From Mastigamoeba balamuthi (taxonomy: Eukaryota > Evosea > Mastigamoebida > Mastigamoebidae), in the NCBI GenBank assembly GCA_902651635.1, contig CACRSC010000031.1:17736-81735 (forward strand): 64,000 bases of DNA. Reading direction: 5' to 3'. Position numbers and translations under genes: made by a program. This document shows positions 33,001-44,117 of the stretch, one piece after another. The notes under the pieces are model-generated. The model saw only the letters and a list, made by a program, of their open reading frames with translations. It did not search any database and had not been told where the DNA came from. How positions within the stretch are numbered: the first letter of the stretch is position 1; every line of letters starts with the position of its first letter.

Positions 33001-33725
33001 CTTGCAATAGGGGCCTGCCTCTTTCTCTGTTCATACCACCTTTCGTTCTCGAATGACAAGAACACCGAGAATGCATGAGCAACACAAGTGTGGGAGCTGC
33101 TGATAACATCAACTTAATTTGCCTCGTCCAGAAATCTCGATTTGATTGCACGATCGTTGAATGTAATATTCAATAACTACCACTTTGAGTTGGGGTGAAT
33201 CCAATGTTGTTAGGTGTTAGTTGTATCGTGGATAAACTGTCTCGAGTTTTTTAATATCTCATTAGCGACAAAATTGATTTGCGGGAAGATGTGCGCCGAG
33301 AGGAAGGGCCCTTGCTTTGTACGAAATTGCAGCTGCCTGGCCTACCAGCCCCGCTCGAAGGAAGGCACGCCAATTCGCTGCACGTGTGGGTGCGCTACGC
33401 TTTGCCTGCTCTGTGCTGAAACTGACCGACTGCACACGCCTGCGCCTGGTTTCCAACAGGCACCTGCCGGTGAAGCACCGCACAGCCGCGATCCAGCCGA
33501 TGCCAGAGGCACAGGAAAGGGCGCAAGAATCAGTGCCCAACAGTCCCCCAGGTAAGTATGAGCTCTCCCTTCTATTGCCGGACTGCGCGTTCCTTGCCTA
33601 ACACACAGAACCGTCGCTGCCCAGTCCCCCAGCCCCCCTCGAAGAAACAGAGGCGCGCCTTGAAGCCTGCAGGAGTGCCTCAGTCCCCACGCTGTACGGC
33701 GGAGTCGCTTGGGGGAACGTCGACA
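33001..33725. other. Spacer between exchanger 1 and Crinkler-like gene 1, with a candidate 5' exon
   Basis: AT-richer to ~33285. From 33289 a Cys-rich frame (MCAERKGPCFVRNCSC...CTCGCA) runs to a strong donor (CAG|GTAAGTATGA) at 33552, and the same sequence and donor occur at 38880-39142 in the second unit. Frame 2 across the same stretch is also open in both copies, and splices in phase to the conserved PQPPSKKQR frame at 33625. So a 5' exon of the Crinkler-like gene almost surely lies here, but I cannot settle which frame is translated. Confidence 0.5.
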
Positions 33726-36040
33726 ATGGGCGAGGCAGAGGGCCAGCATGCCTTTGCCAAGTTGGTCAAGGCCGTCGAGCAGGTCCCCGCCCTGTCGGCC
33801 CACATCGAAAGTCGCGAGCACAGTGCCGACTACGACGCCAAGGCGGCAGAAGCGCAGCAGAAGCTGCTGGGGAGTTTCTTTCGCGTCCCACTTCCCGCGG
33901 AGGACTTGACCACGCTGCAGCTGGCCCGCCAGGGGAAGGTCGTGGACTCGCCTGAGCCGATGACCTCGGACGGTAAAAGGCTCAGCGAGGTTGTGTCGCA
34001 ATGCATGGGGATGTCGCAGGGACGCAACCTGATCGCGCTGATCGGCAAGTCTGGCTGTGGCAAAACCACGGCGCTCATGGAGCTCTCCAAGAAGTTCTAT
34101 GTCATCTACATGGACTGCCAGCAGAGCTCAGGAGACGTCTGCCTCACGATGGCTGATCTCGCGCTTGCATGCAACTCTATACTCGAGGCCGGGCACTCTG
34201 AGGAGATCGGGGACCAGGTGGAGCTCCAGACCAAGATGCGGTTCGCCAGCCACTACCACACAGGCCTGCTCATCCTCTCGAGGCTCGTGCTCTTGTGTGC
34301 CCTCATCTCCAAGACGGATGGCACGCCGAGAGGCCGTTGCACTCCGGCTGAGTTCTTCGCCTGCCAGGTCAATGGCGGTGCACAACTCTCCGCAGCGGTT
34401 CTCAAGTACTGCAAGGAGGCCGTCAAAAAGGGGGAGCTCGAGAACCTCTGCTCGCTCGGGAAGGAGTATGCCAGGAAGCTGTGTGGTCGCCTGGGGCCGT
34501 TGCTGGCACTGGATGAGGCTCAGGTTGCAGCTAAGGCTCTGGGGAGCAAAATCGTGCCGCAGACCGTGGTGGAATCATCTGATGTTGCAGCGCACTGGGT
34601 CCGTAGGGAGCATTGCTGGAGGGCCGACGTGGCGCGAGGGATGCTTACTCTGATGCTCCAGACATCTCAGTACCTCGGATTTGTTCTCCTTATCGCAGGA
34701 ACGGAGCTGGCGATCTCGTATGATAGCGCAGCCGAGTCCGCAACACTCAAAGCCGAGTATAAGGCGCACCGTGTGGTCGTGTTTCCATCCTGCACGAAGC
34801 CCCGCGAGCTCGTCGGTAAGCTCGTGGATCTCAGTGGCTGCGATGAGGTTTGCGAGGACGAGTTTGACCTTCTCCGTGGGAGGTTCCGCTTCGCAACTTC
34901 CGTTGTGTGGTTCCTGATGAATCTCTTGAATTCGGGCCAAGTCGGCGAGCAGGACAAGCCTCAATTGCTTCGTGAGGCGATAAGTCGGACTGTTGCCGAT
35001 GCACTCGAGTCCGCAGTCTCAGATGTCCGCAGATACCTCACAGGAGAGGACAGTGATGGTCGACGCCTCACTCTCGCCAAGATTGTTCGAGCTGCAGAGG
35101 TCCAGAAGGGAGGCCTCGGATGGGTCGAAGCGACCACCGCGGTGGACAGCTTCACGAGGGGCCTGTGCTCTGTGGCGTGGACATCGAGTGAGGGCACGCA
35201 GCTGTCGCTGGACGAGCCGCTCATTGTCCGGGCCATGCGAAGCGGGCTGGGGGAACCCGAACTGGCGGAGACAAACACCTGCGCCACGCTTCTGGCGAAA
35301 GTGGTCAGCAGCCTGGGGATCGCTTCCACTACCAAGGGCAATGCACTCGAGCCCATTGTTCGACGGACACTGCAGGTTCCCAGTTCAATATGATCCCCCG
35401 AGCCTTCTAACGCGTACCCTTGACGGTGCAGGGGTTTGACGGCATGGCGATCGACAAGCTTCCGTTCTTGGGCGACTCGTCGATTCTGCCGGAGTGGTGC
35501 CATCGCCTGCGATTGAATGTGCGAACCATCGGGACTGCTTCTGCGTTTGGCCTCGAGAACAGCTGCGTCGGGGATGCCCAGTTCCTCTGCGATGCAGAGA
35601 AGTACGCTGGAGCCCTGCTGGTCGAGCAGAACAAGACCAGGCAGGACGGCGCCGGCCACATCGATGGCGCGCACATGTACTCGCTCGCGATCAAGCTCTC
35701 GATCAAGGAGATCGCTGGCAGCGTGCACGAGGACAACGTCCAGTCGAGCGACATACGCCAGTCGTTCCAGAAGGGGCACCTGACGATCGCCCACGAGGCA
35801 CGCAGCCTGTTCATCAAGTGCGGAAAGCACAAGCAGATCGAGGGGATCCTGCGCATCCACGTCGAGCTTCCGCAGGCGCAGCACGCAGCGAGGGAAAAGG
35901 TCGTCGTGCAGGGCAACGACGTCCTTGTGTTCGTCAACGACGACAACCTCGAGCAGTTCTTCTGGGACGGATTCGCCGACGAGACTCTCCGGGACCAAAT
36001 GGCACCCGTCCGCCGAATCATCCGCGCCTGCTACTCGTGA
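33726..36040 (+). CDS. Crinkler-like P-loop NTPase, copy 1
   Basis: Two exons (33726-35375 and 35432-36040) give 752 residues from the Met at 33726; the frame is open and conserved upstream (PVPQPPSKKQR), so a 5' exon is likely. Residues ~100-110 carry a Walker A motif (LIALIGKSGCGKTTAL) followed by FYVIYMDCQQSS; a LLALDEAQ Walker B-like element lies near residue 262 and AGTE near 325, followed by LRGRFRFA, the order seen in Crinkler/RHS-type P-loop ATPases. The C-terminal exon (GFDGMAIDKLPF...) includes FLCDAEKYAGALLVEQNKTRQ, a D...(E/Q)xK pattern like a restriction-endonuclease-fold domain. Crinklers are eukaryotic effector or genome-conflict proteins; no N-terminal LFLAK header was found. 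Tandemly duplicated with the following exchanger. Confidence 0.7.
34726..34796 (+). other. Segment inverted relative to Crinkler-like copy 2
   Basis: The 71 nt here match the reverse complement of 40316-40386 at about 97% by eye, while the flanks match in the same orientation. The ends are short inverted repeats (GCGCAG at the left, CTGCAC at the right). In this copy the segment encodes a strand-like AEYKAHRVVVFPSC. Confidence 0.85.
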
Positions 36041-36297
36041 ACCACCTCCGAGTGATCCGCAGACTCGGAGCCAGCGGACCTCTCGATGGCTCGCAAGGAG
36101 TTCGCGGTACATTCAGTGCTCCCCTGCCTCGCGGACTCAGCGAAGGCAACCAAATTGAACTGCCTGACGTTTATGTTTCCCGAAAATCAGCAAGTCTCGT
36201 GTCCAAAAACCCACCGCGCAGATATTTTCGAAACGGGCACCGGACGGAGTTCCTCCTTTTTACTGTCCGAAACCCGGCACCACCGGAACACAGACAG

Positions 36298-38578
36298 ATG
36301 GCGGCGCGGCGCTCAGCCCTCCTCCTCTCACTCTCCTTGGCCGCCTTCGCCCTGGTCTCCGTGGCCGTTCTCTCAGCGCTGTCGCCCCAGCAGACATCAA
36401 TCAGGGGGTTTGCTGCATCCAACGTGTCTTCCGAGTCGTCGGACATCTCCGACAGATGCAGCGCCATCCCCCAGGGCTCCTCTAGCCACCGCTGCGCCTA
36501 CGTGAGGTCCGCGTGCCGTCACCTGTGCTGGACACTGCGTTCAGACGGTTTTCCGGGCCAGTCTCACAGTGTGCAGCCACTGACGACGGTACTGACAACT
36601 CACAGGGCCACGTGCGCACCCCTGGGGCTTCTGGACTACCTGGGGTTCACGTTCTGCACGGCCGGAGGCGCGCCGTGGGCTGCGGAGGCCACACTGGTGC
36701 GCGCAGGGGCTCCCGGGGTCCTTTTCCTCCACCACGCTCGGGTGTTTCCCCTTTGCACGTCACGCAATTCAAGTATGCGGCCACTGACAGGCGCTGTGGC
36801 TGGCCGTCCTGTTCTACGCGACGGCGGAGATTGCCGAGAGCCACTCCTGCCCGATGCTGTCGTCCCTCTCCGACTCGCTCCACATGTCGCCGGACCTCGC
36901 GGGCCTGACGTTCCTCGCCTTTGGCAACGGGTGCGCAGTTCACCCGAAAACTGCTCTCTCGCCAGCGCTCCTCCGAGACCCCCTGACGCTCAGTGGCGCT
37001 GCCCCAAGTGGCGCCGACGTGTTCTCCTCGTTCGCCGCCATCGTCGACGGCGACTTTGGGATCACCATGGGCCAGCTGCTGGGCGCGGGGTGCCTGATCA
37101 CCAGCGTCATCGTAGGCGCCATCGCGCTCGTCGCCCCGCCGCAGCTCAAGCGGTTCTCGTTCCTTCGGTGCTGCTGCAGCGCTCATTCACCGACACTCAC
37201 ACCCCCCGAAAACCACGCAGAGACACGCTCTTCTACGCAGGGGCCCTGGCGCTGGTGATGGCACTCTGCTTCGACGGGCGTGTGTACCTGTGGGAGGCAC
37301 TGCTGTTTCTCGCGTATTACACCGTCTTCATCGGGTTCGCCACCGGAGTGCACTACTGGAGCCTGCGCAGTGCCAGACACAGAGCCATTGCGGACTTGAC
37401 ACCAAGGAATTCTGACCACGCACACACCACGTTCACCCCAGAGCGGGGCAGTGCACTGCCCAGGTTGCTATCACTGCTGGGAATCAGACAAGTGGGCTCG
37501 GAGTTCGAGGAGAATGTGCGGCTTCTCGACAGCCAGGAAGGTCATTGCTCAGTGGAAGACACCCCCGGCGCTGTGCTCAACCTCAGTGTAACAGACACCG
37601 ACATCGAGGAGCCCAAGAGCACCGTCACTCCCGGCGGCCTTGGTCCAGGGAAGCGGGGTGTGAGCATCGTAGCCTGGAGCATCCAAAGCTACCGGGACTT
37701 CATCGACTGGGGCGAGAAGAGCATTTTCTGTAAGGCCATCTACGTGGTGATGATCCCTGTCTCGCTCGCCTTCAACGCGACGCTGCCTCATGCAGAGTCC
37801 GGACGATACTGCCCGTGGCTCTTCGTGGTCTCGTCCACGTTTAGCACAATCCCCACGCTCGTCGCCTTCCGATTCATCACTACGCCATTTGCGCACTTGC
37901 CCATCGCAGTATGGACGTGCAGCGCCTGCCTGGCCATTTCACTGGCAATAGCCCTGGCGTACCGCAAGAGGGAGGAGCTACCACGCGCATTACAAACGGT
38001 GAAGCGCACCCAATAGGTACTGATGATGAAGCAGTAGACTGACGGGTCATGGCTCTGCGCAGAGCGTTGTGCTGTACTCGTTCTGCGGGTCGATGGTGTG
38101 GATGTACGTGATCGCGGACGAGATTGTGTCGCTGCTGACGGTGTTCGGGGCCATCTTCCGGGTGTCGCCGTCGCTGCTGGGGCTGACGGTGCTGTCGTTC
38201 GGGAACTGTGTGACCGACTTTGTGGCCAACATCACGGTGGCGAGGCAGGGCCACCCCGACATGGCGGTGGCTGCGGCGTACGCTGGGCCGCTGTTCAACA
38301 TGCTGATCGGGCTGGGGGTGGGCCTGACGGTGGCGTGCGCGCGGTCGTACCCGGCGCCGTACCGCATCGTGATGACCGACTCGTCGCTGATCGGGTTCGT
38401 GTTCCTGCTGGGGACGCTGGCGGCGACGGTGGTGGTGGTGCCGCTGCGCCGGTACGTGGTGGAGAAGTGGCTGGGCGTCAGTCTGATGCTCGTGTATGCG
38501 GGCTTCCTCGCCATGTCCATCCTGGCTGACCTAGGGTTCATCCACATCGAACACTACTTCAGAAACCAGCATGTGTAG
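36298..38578 (+). CDS. Cation/Ca2+ exchanger, NCLX-like, array copy 2
   Basis: Six exons (36298-36506, 36606-36696, 36791-36930, 37009-37167, 37221-37998, 38063-38578) encode 630 residues. Same plan as copy 1: hydrophobic N-terminus, Cys-containing luminal loop (CSAIPQGSSSHRCAYVR...TCAPLGLLDYLGFTFC), alpha-1 repeat (LTFLAFGNGGADVFS), central hydrophilic loop with little similarity to copy 1, and alpha-2 repeat LTVLSFGNCVTDFVAN. The intron that splits QLLG|AGCLIT in copies 1, 4 and 5 is absent here without trace. The last exon is almost identical in DNA to those of copies 1 and 3, unlike the upstream exons. Probably functional: no stops and all key motifs intact. Confidence 0.92.
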
Positions 38579-39316
38579 AACCGTCGCAAAACAAACACAC
38601 ATGTCGTACCCCAAACTGTTCGCATACGCCAATCTAACATCACTCGCAGAGCAAATGGCCAAAAATAACGGGAATGCATGAGTAGCACAGTGGTTGGAGC
38701 TGCTGATAACACCAACTCATTATCCTCGACCAATAATTTTGATTTGATTTCACGATGCCGTTTGAATGGCCTTATTTTTCCTCCTCAATTGAGGTGAAAC
38801 CCAACGCCGTTAAGTGTTGAAGTATCGGGCCTCGAGATTTTCATATCTCATTGAGCGACAAAATTGATTTGCGGGCAAGATGTGCGCCGAGAGGAAGGGC
38901 CCTTGCTTCGTCCGAAATTGCAGCTGCCAGGCCTACCAGCCTCGCTCGAAGGAAGGCAGGCCAATTCGCTGCACGTGCGGGTGCGCTACGCTTAGCCTGC
39001 TGTGTGCTGAAACTGACCGACTGCACACGCTGGCGCCTGGTTTTCATCAGGCACCTGCCGGTGAAGCACCGCACAGCCGCGATCCAGTCGATTCCGGAGG
39101 CACAGCAAAGGGCGCAAAAACCAGTGCCCCACAGTCCCCCAGGTAAGTCTGAGTTCTCCTTTGGTTAGTCGGACTGCGTTTTCCTTGCCTAACACACAGC
39201 ACTGTGGCTGCCCAGTCCCCCAGCCACCCTCAAAGAAGCAGAGGTGCGCCGCGAAGGCAGCAGGAGTGCCTCAGTCCCCACGCTGTATGGCCGAGTCGCT
39301 CGGGGGAACGTCGACA
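38579..39316. other. Spacer between exchanger 2 and Crinkler-like gene 2, with a candidate 5' exon
   Basis: Same plan as 33001-33725: AT-rich first part, then a Cys-rich frame from 38880 (MCAERKGPCFVRNCSC) ending at the donor CAG|GTAAGTCTGA near 39142, then a T-rich intron and the conserved PQPPSKKQR frame. Confidence 0.5.
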
Positions 39317-41629
39317 ATGGGCGAGGCAGAGGGCCAGCAAGCCTTTGCCAAGTTGGTCAAGGCTGTCGAGCAGGTCCCCGCCCTGTCGGCCCACATCGAG
39401 AGTCGCGAGCACAGTACCGACTACGACGCAAATGCGGCTGAAGCGCAGCAGAAGCTGCTGGGGAGTTTCTTTCGCGTCCCGCTTCCCGCAGAGGACTTGA
39501 CCGTGCTGCAGCTGGCTCGCCTGGGCAAGGTCGTGGACTCGCCTGAGCCGATGACCTCTGACGGTAAAAGGCTCAGCGAGGTTGTGTCGCAATGCATGGG
39601 AACGTCGCAGGGCCGCAACCTGATTGCGCTGATCGGCAAGTCTGGCTGTGGCAAAACCACGGCGCTCATGGAGCTCGCCAAGAAGTTCTATGTCATCCAC
39701 ATGGAGTGCCAGCAGAGCTCTGGAGACATCGGACTCACGATGGCCGATCTCACGCTCGAGTGCAACTCTCTACTCGAGGCCGGGCTCTCTGAGGAGATCG
39801 GGGACCAGGTGGAGCTTCAGACCAAGATGCGGTTCGCCAGCCACTACCACACAGGCCTGCTCATCCTCTCGAGGCTAGTATTCCTGTGTGCCGTCATCTC
39901 CAAGACGGATGGCACGCCGAGAGGCCGTTGCACTCCGGCTGAGTTCTTCGCCTGCCAGGTCAATGGCGGTGCACAACTCTCCGCAGCGGTTCTCAAGTAC
40001 TGCAAGGAGGCCGTCAAAAAGGGGGAGCTCGAGAACCTCTGCTCGCTCGGGAAGGAGTATGCCAGGAAGCTGTGTGGTCGCCTGGGGCCGTTGCTGGCAC
40101 TGGACGAGGCTCAAATAACAGCAAAGGCTCTAGGGAGCAAAATCGTGCCGCAGAAAGTGGTGGAATCGTCCGATGTTGCGATGCACTGGGACCGCAGGAA
40201 GCACTGCTGGAGGGCCGAAGTGGCGCAAGGGATGCTAACTCTGATGCTCCAGACAGCTCAGTACCTCGGATTTGTTCTTCTCATGGCGGGAACGGAGTCG
40301 ATGATCTCGTGTGTCCGTGCAGGATGGAAACACGACCACACGGTACACCTTATACTCGGCTTTGAGTGTTGCGGACTCGGCTGCGCCAAGCCCCGCGAGC
40401 TCGTTGGCAAGCTCGTGGATCTCAGTGGCTGCGATGAGGTTTGCGAGGACGAGTTTGACCTTCTGCGTGGGAGGTTCCGCTTCGCAACTTCCGTTGTGTG
40501 GTTCCCGATGAATCTCTTGAATTCGGGCCAAGTCGGCGAGCAGGACAAGCCTCAATTGCTTCGTGAGGCGATAAGTCGGACTGTTGCCGATGCACTCGAG
40601 TCCGCAGTCTCAGATGTCCGCGATTACCTTATAGGAGAGGACAGCGATGGTCGACGCCTCACTCTCGCCAAGATTGTTCGAGCTGCAGAGGTCCAGAAGG
40701 GAGGCCTCGGATGGGTCGAAGCGACCACCGCGGTGGACAGCTTCACGAGGGGCCTGTGCTCTGTGGCGTGGACATCGAGTGAGGGCACGCAGCTGTCGCT
40801 GGACGAGCCGCTCATTGTCCGGGCCATGCGAAGCGGGCTGGGGGAACCCGAACTGGCGGAGACAAACACCTGCGCCACGCTTCTGGCGAAAGTGGTCAGC
40901 AGCCTAGGGATCGCCCCATCTACCAAGGACAATGCACTCGAGCCCATTGCTCGACGGACACTGCAGGTTTGCACTTCCATCTGATTCTCGGAGCTTTCTT
41001 ACCCGTCCTTTATTGCGCAGGGGTTCGATGGCATGGCGATCGACAAGCTTCCGTTCTTGGGCGGCTCGTCGATTCTGCCAGAGTGGTGCCATCGTCTGCG
41101 ATTGACAGTGCGAAAGATCGGGACAGCTTCTGCGTTCGGCCTCGAGAACAGCTGCGTCGGGGATGCTCAGTTCCTCTGCGATGCCGAGAAATACGCTGGA
41201 GCCCTGCTGGTCGAGCAGAGAAAAACCAGGCAGGACGGCGCCGGCCACATCGATGGCACGCACATGTACTCGCTCGCGATCAAGCTCTCGATCAAGGAGA
41301 TCGCTGGCAGCGTGCACGAGGACAACGTCCAGTCGAGCGACATACGCCAGTCGTTCCAGAAGGCCCACTTGACGATCGCCCACGAGGCACGCAGCCTGTT
41401 CATCAAGAGCGGAAAGCACAAGCAGATCGAGGGGATCCTTCGCATCCACGTCGAGCTTCCGCAGGCGCAGCACGCAGCGAGGGAGAAGGTCGTCGTGCAG
41501 GGCAACGACGTCCTTGTGTTCGTCAACGACGATAACCTCGAGCAGTTCTTCTGGGACGGATTCGCCGACGAGACTCTCCGGGACCAAATGGCACCCGTCC
41601 GCCGAATCATCCGCGCGTGCTACTCTTAG
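39317..41629 (+). CDS. Crinkler-like P-loop NTPase, copy 2
   Basis: Two exons (39317-40966 and 41021-41629), 752 residues, the same length as copy 1. Walker A LIALIGKSGCGKTTAL, LLALDEAQ, AGTE and LRGRFRFA are conserved, and the C-terminal exon has FLCDAEKYAGALLVEQRKTRQ. Most of the protein is nearly identical to copy 1, but residues ~334-357 are unrelated because a 71-bp segment (40316-40386) is inverted; the frame stays open, giving RAGWKHDHTVHLILGF in place of the strand seen in copy 1. Since related P-loop proteins have a beta strand there, copy 1 is more likely ancestral and this copy may be misfolded or altered in function. A 5' exon is probable, as in copy 1. Confidence 0.7.
40316..40386 (-). 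other. 71-bp in-frame micro-inversion inside Crinkler-like copy 2
   Basis: Reverse complement of 34726-34796 with two mismatches by eye. Flanks on both sides align colinearly, and offsets from the two start codons differ by one base, so no length change occurred. The ends are a 6-nt imperfect inverted repeat (GTGCAG / CTGCGC). Confidence 0.88.
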
Positions 41630-41874
41630 AACCACCCACATCCGAGAGATCCGCAGACTCGGAGCCATCGGACCTCGCGATGGCTCGCAAGGAGTTTCCG
41701 GTAAATTCTGTGCTTCCCTTGCTCGCGGACTCGGCCGAACTTGACGTTTATGTTTCCCGAAAACCAGCAAGCCTCTTGTCCAAAAAACCGACCGGGCAGA
41801 TTTTTCTGAAAGGGGCACCGGACGGAGTTCCTCCTTTTTACTATTGAAACCCGGCACCAACGTAACACAGACAG

Positions 41875-44117
41875 ATGGCGGCGCGGTGTTCAGCCCTCCT
41901 CCTCTCGCTCTCCTTGACCGCCTTCGCCCTGGTCTCCGTGGCCGTTCTCTCAGCGCTGTCGTCCGAGCAGACATCAATCAGGGCGTTTGCTGCATCCAAC
42001 GTGTCTTCCGAGTCGTCGGACATCTCCGACAGATGCAGCGCCATCCCCCAGGGCTCCTCTCACCAACGCTGCACCTACGTGAGGTCCGCGTGCTGTCACC
42101 TGAGCTGGACACTCGTTCAGACGGTTTTCCGGGCCAGTCTCACAGTGTGCAGCCACTGACGACGGTACTGACAACTCGCAGGGCCACGTGCGCACCCCTG
42201 GGGCTTCTGGACTACCTGAGGTTCACGTTCTGCACAGCCGGAGGTGCACCGTGGGCTGCGGAGGCCACGCTGGTGCGCGGGGGGCTCCGGGGTCCTTTTT
42301 ATTCTCCCATAAGGGTTGATTCTCCTTTGCACTCCACACAATTCAAAGTATGCGGCCACTGATAGGCGCTGTGGCTGACCGTGCTGTTCTACGCGATGGC
42401 GGAGATTGCCGAGAGCCACTCCTGCCCGATGCTGTCGTCCCTCTCAGAGTCGCTCAAGATGTCGCCGGACCTCGCGGGCCTGACGTTCCTCGCGTTTGGC
42501 AACGGGTGCGCAGCTCACAGGGAAACTGCTCTCTCCCCAGCACTCCTCCGAGACCCCTGATGCTCATTGGCGGGCCCCCAAGTGGCGCCGACGTGTTCTC
42601 CTCGTTCGCCGCCATCGTCGACGGCGACTTTGGGATCACCATGGGCCAGCTGCTGGGCGCGGGGTGCCTGATCACCACTGTCGTCGTCGGCGCCATCGCG
42701 CTCGTCTCCCCGCTTCAGCTCAAGCGGTTCTCCTTCCATCGGTGCTGCTGCAGCGCTCTTGCTCCGACACTCATACCACGAAAACCGCGCAGAGATACGC
42801 TCTTCTACGCAGGGGCCCTGGCGCTGGTGATGGCACTCTGCTTCGACGGGCGTGTGTACCTGTGGGAGGCACTGCTGTTTCTCGCGTACTACACCGCCTT
42901 CATCGGGTTTGCCACCGGAGTGCACTACTGGAGCCTGCTCGGGGCCAGACACGGTGCCATTGTGGACATGACATCAAGCAATTCTGACAACGCACACACG
43001 TACACCCCAGAGCGAGGCAGTGCACTGCCCCGATTGCTCTCACTGCTGGGAATCAGACAGGGGAGCTCGGAGTTCGAGGAGCATGTGCCTCTTCTCGTCA
43101 GAACAGAGGGTCTTCGCTCAGTGGAATCCTCCAGTGCTGTGCTCACCCTCAATGTTACAGACACCGACATCGAGAAGCCCAAGAGCACCGCTATTCCCGG
43201 CGGACTTGGCCCAGGGAAGCGGGGTGTGAGCATCGTAGCTTGGAGCATCCAAAGCTACCGGGACTTCATCGACTGGGGCGAGAAGAGCTTTGCCGGCAAG
43301 GCCATCTACGTGGCGATGCTCCCTCTCTCGCTCACCTTCAACGCAACGCTGCCACACGCAGAGTCCGGACGATACTGCCCGTGGCTCTTCGTGGTCTCGT
43401 CCACGTTCAGCACAATCCCCACGCTCGTCGCCTTTCGAGTCATCACTACGCCATTTGCGCACTTGCCCATCGCAGTATGGACGTGCAGCGCCTGCCTGGC
43501 CATTTCACTGGCAATAGCCCTGGCGTACCGCAAGAGGGAGGAGCTACCACGCGCATTACAAACGGTGAAGCGCACCCAATAGGTACTGATGATGAAGCAG
43601 TAGACTGACGGGTCATGGCTCTGCGCAGAGCGTTGTGCTGTACTCGTTCTGCGGGTCGATGGTGTGGATGTACGTGATCGCGGACGAGATTGTGTCGCTG
43701 CTGACGGTGTTCGGGGCCATCTTCCGGGTGTCGCCGTCGCTGCTGGGGCTGACGGTGCTGTCGTTCGGGAACTGTGTGACCGACTTTGTGGCCAACATCA
43801 CGGTGGCGAGGCAGGGCCACCCCGACATGGCGGTGGCTGCGGCGTACGCTGGGCCGCTGTTCAACATGCTGATCGGGCTGGGGGTGGGCCTGACGGTGGC
43901 GTGCGCGCGGTCGTACCCGGCGCCGTACCGCATCGTGATGACTGACTCGTCGTTGATCGGGTTCGTGTTCCTGCTGGGGACGCTGGCGGCGACGGTGGTG
44001 GTGGTGCCGCTGCGCCGGTACGTGGTGGAGAAGTGGCTGGGCGTCAGCCTGATGCTCGTGTATGTGGGCTTCCTCACCCTGTCCATCCTGGCTGTCCTCG
44101 GATACATTCACATGTGA
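41875..44117 (+). CDS. Cation/Ca2+ exchanger, NCLX-like, array copy 3
   Basis: Six exons (41875-42083, 42182-42272, 42366-42505, 42583-42741, 42793-43564, 43629-44117) encode 619 residues. Closest to copy 2 throughout, including the missing QLLG|AGCLIT intron and the same 64-nt final intron. Alpha-1 (LTFLAFGNGGADVFS) and alpha-2 (LTVLSFGNCVTDFVAN) motifs are intact. The C-terminus differs (VLGYIHM, eleven residues shorter than copy 2). Exon 3 has ATGGCGGAG where the other copies have an ACG codon (YAMAEIAES in place of YATAEIAES). No disabling changes; probably functional. Confidence 0.92.

Larger units (their letters stand above)
33066..38690 (+). repeat. Tandem unit 1 (Crinkler-like gene 1 + exchanger 2)
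   Basis: Corresponds to 38690-44117 with a shift of about 5.58 kb: the Crinkler-like ATGs are 5,591 nt apart and the exchanger ATGs 5,577 nt apart. The spacer with AATGCATGAG...GGAGCTGCTGATAAC precedes each unit, at ~33070 and ~38672. Ends are approximate. Confidence 0.7.
38690..44117 (+). repeat. Tandem unit 2 (Crinkler-like gene 2 + exchanger 3)
   Basis: Second copy of the unit at 33066-38690. The Crinkler-like genes have exactly equal coding lengths (1,650 + 609 nt). The 3' flank of exchanger 3 (CGATGACTTGCAA) resembles that of exchanger 1 rather than exchanger 2, which marks the duplication junction. Confidence 0.7.

Noticed and set aside
35494-38016. One continuous 840-codon frame joining Crinkler-like sequence to exchanger 2
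   Set aside because: The first part is a frame-shifted reading of the Crinkler-like C-terminus; the exchanger starts at its own ATG at 36298 with aligned paralogues. Not a fusion.
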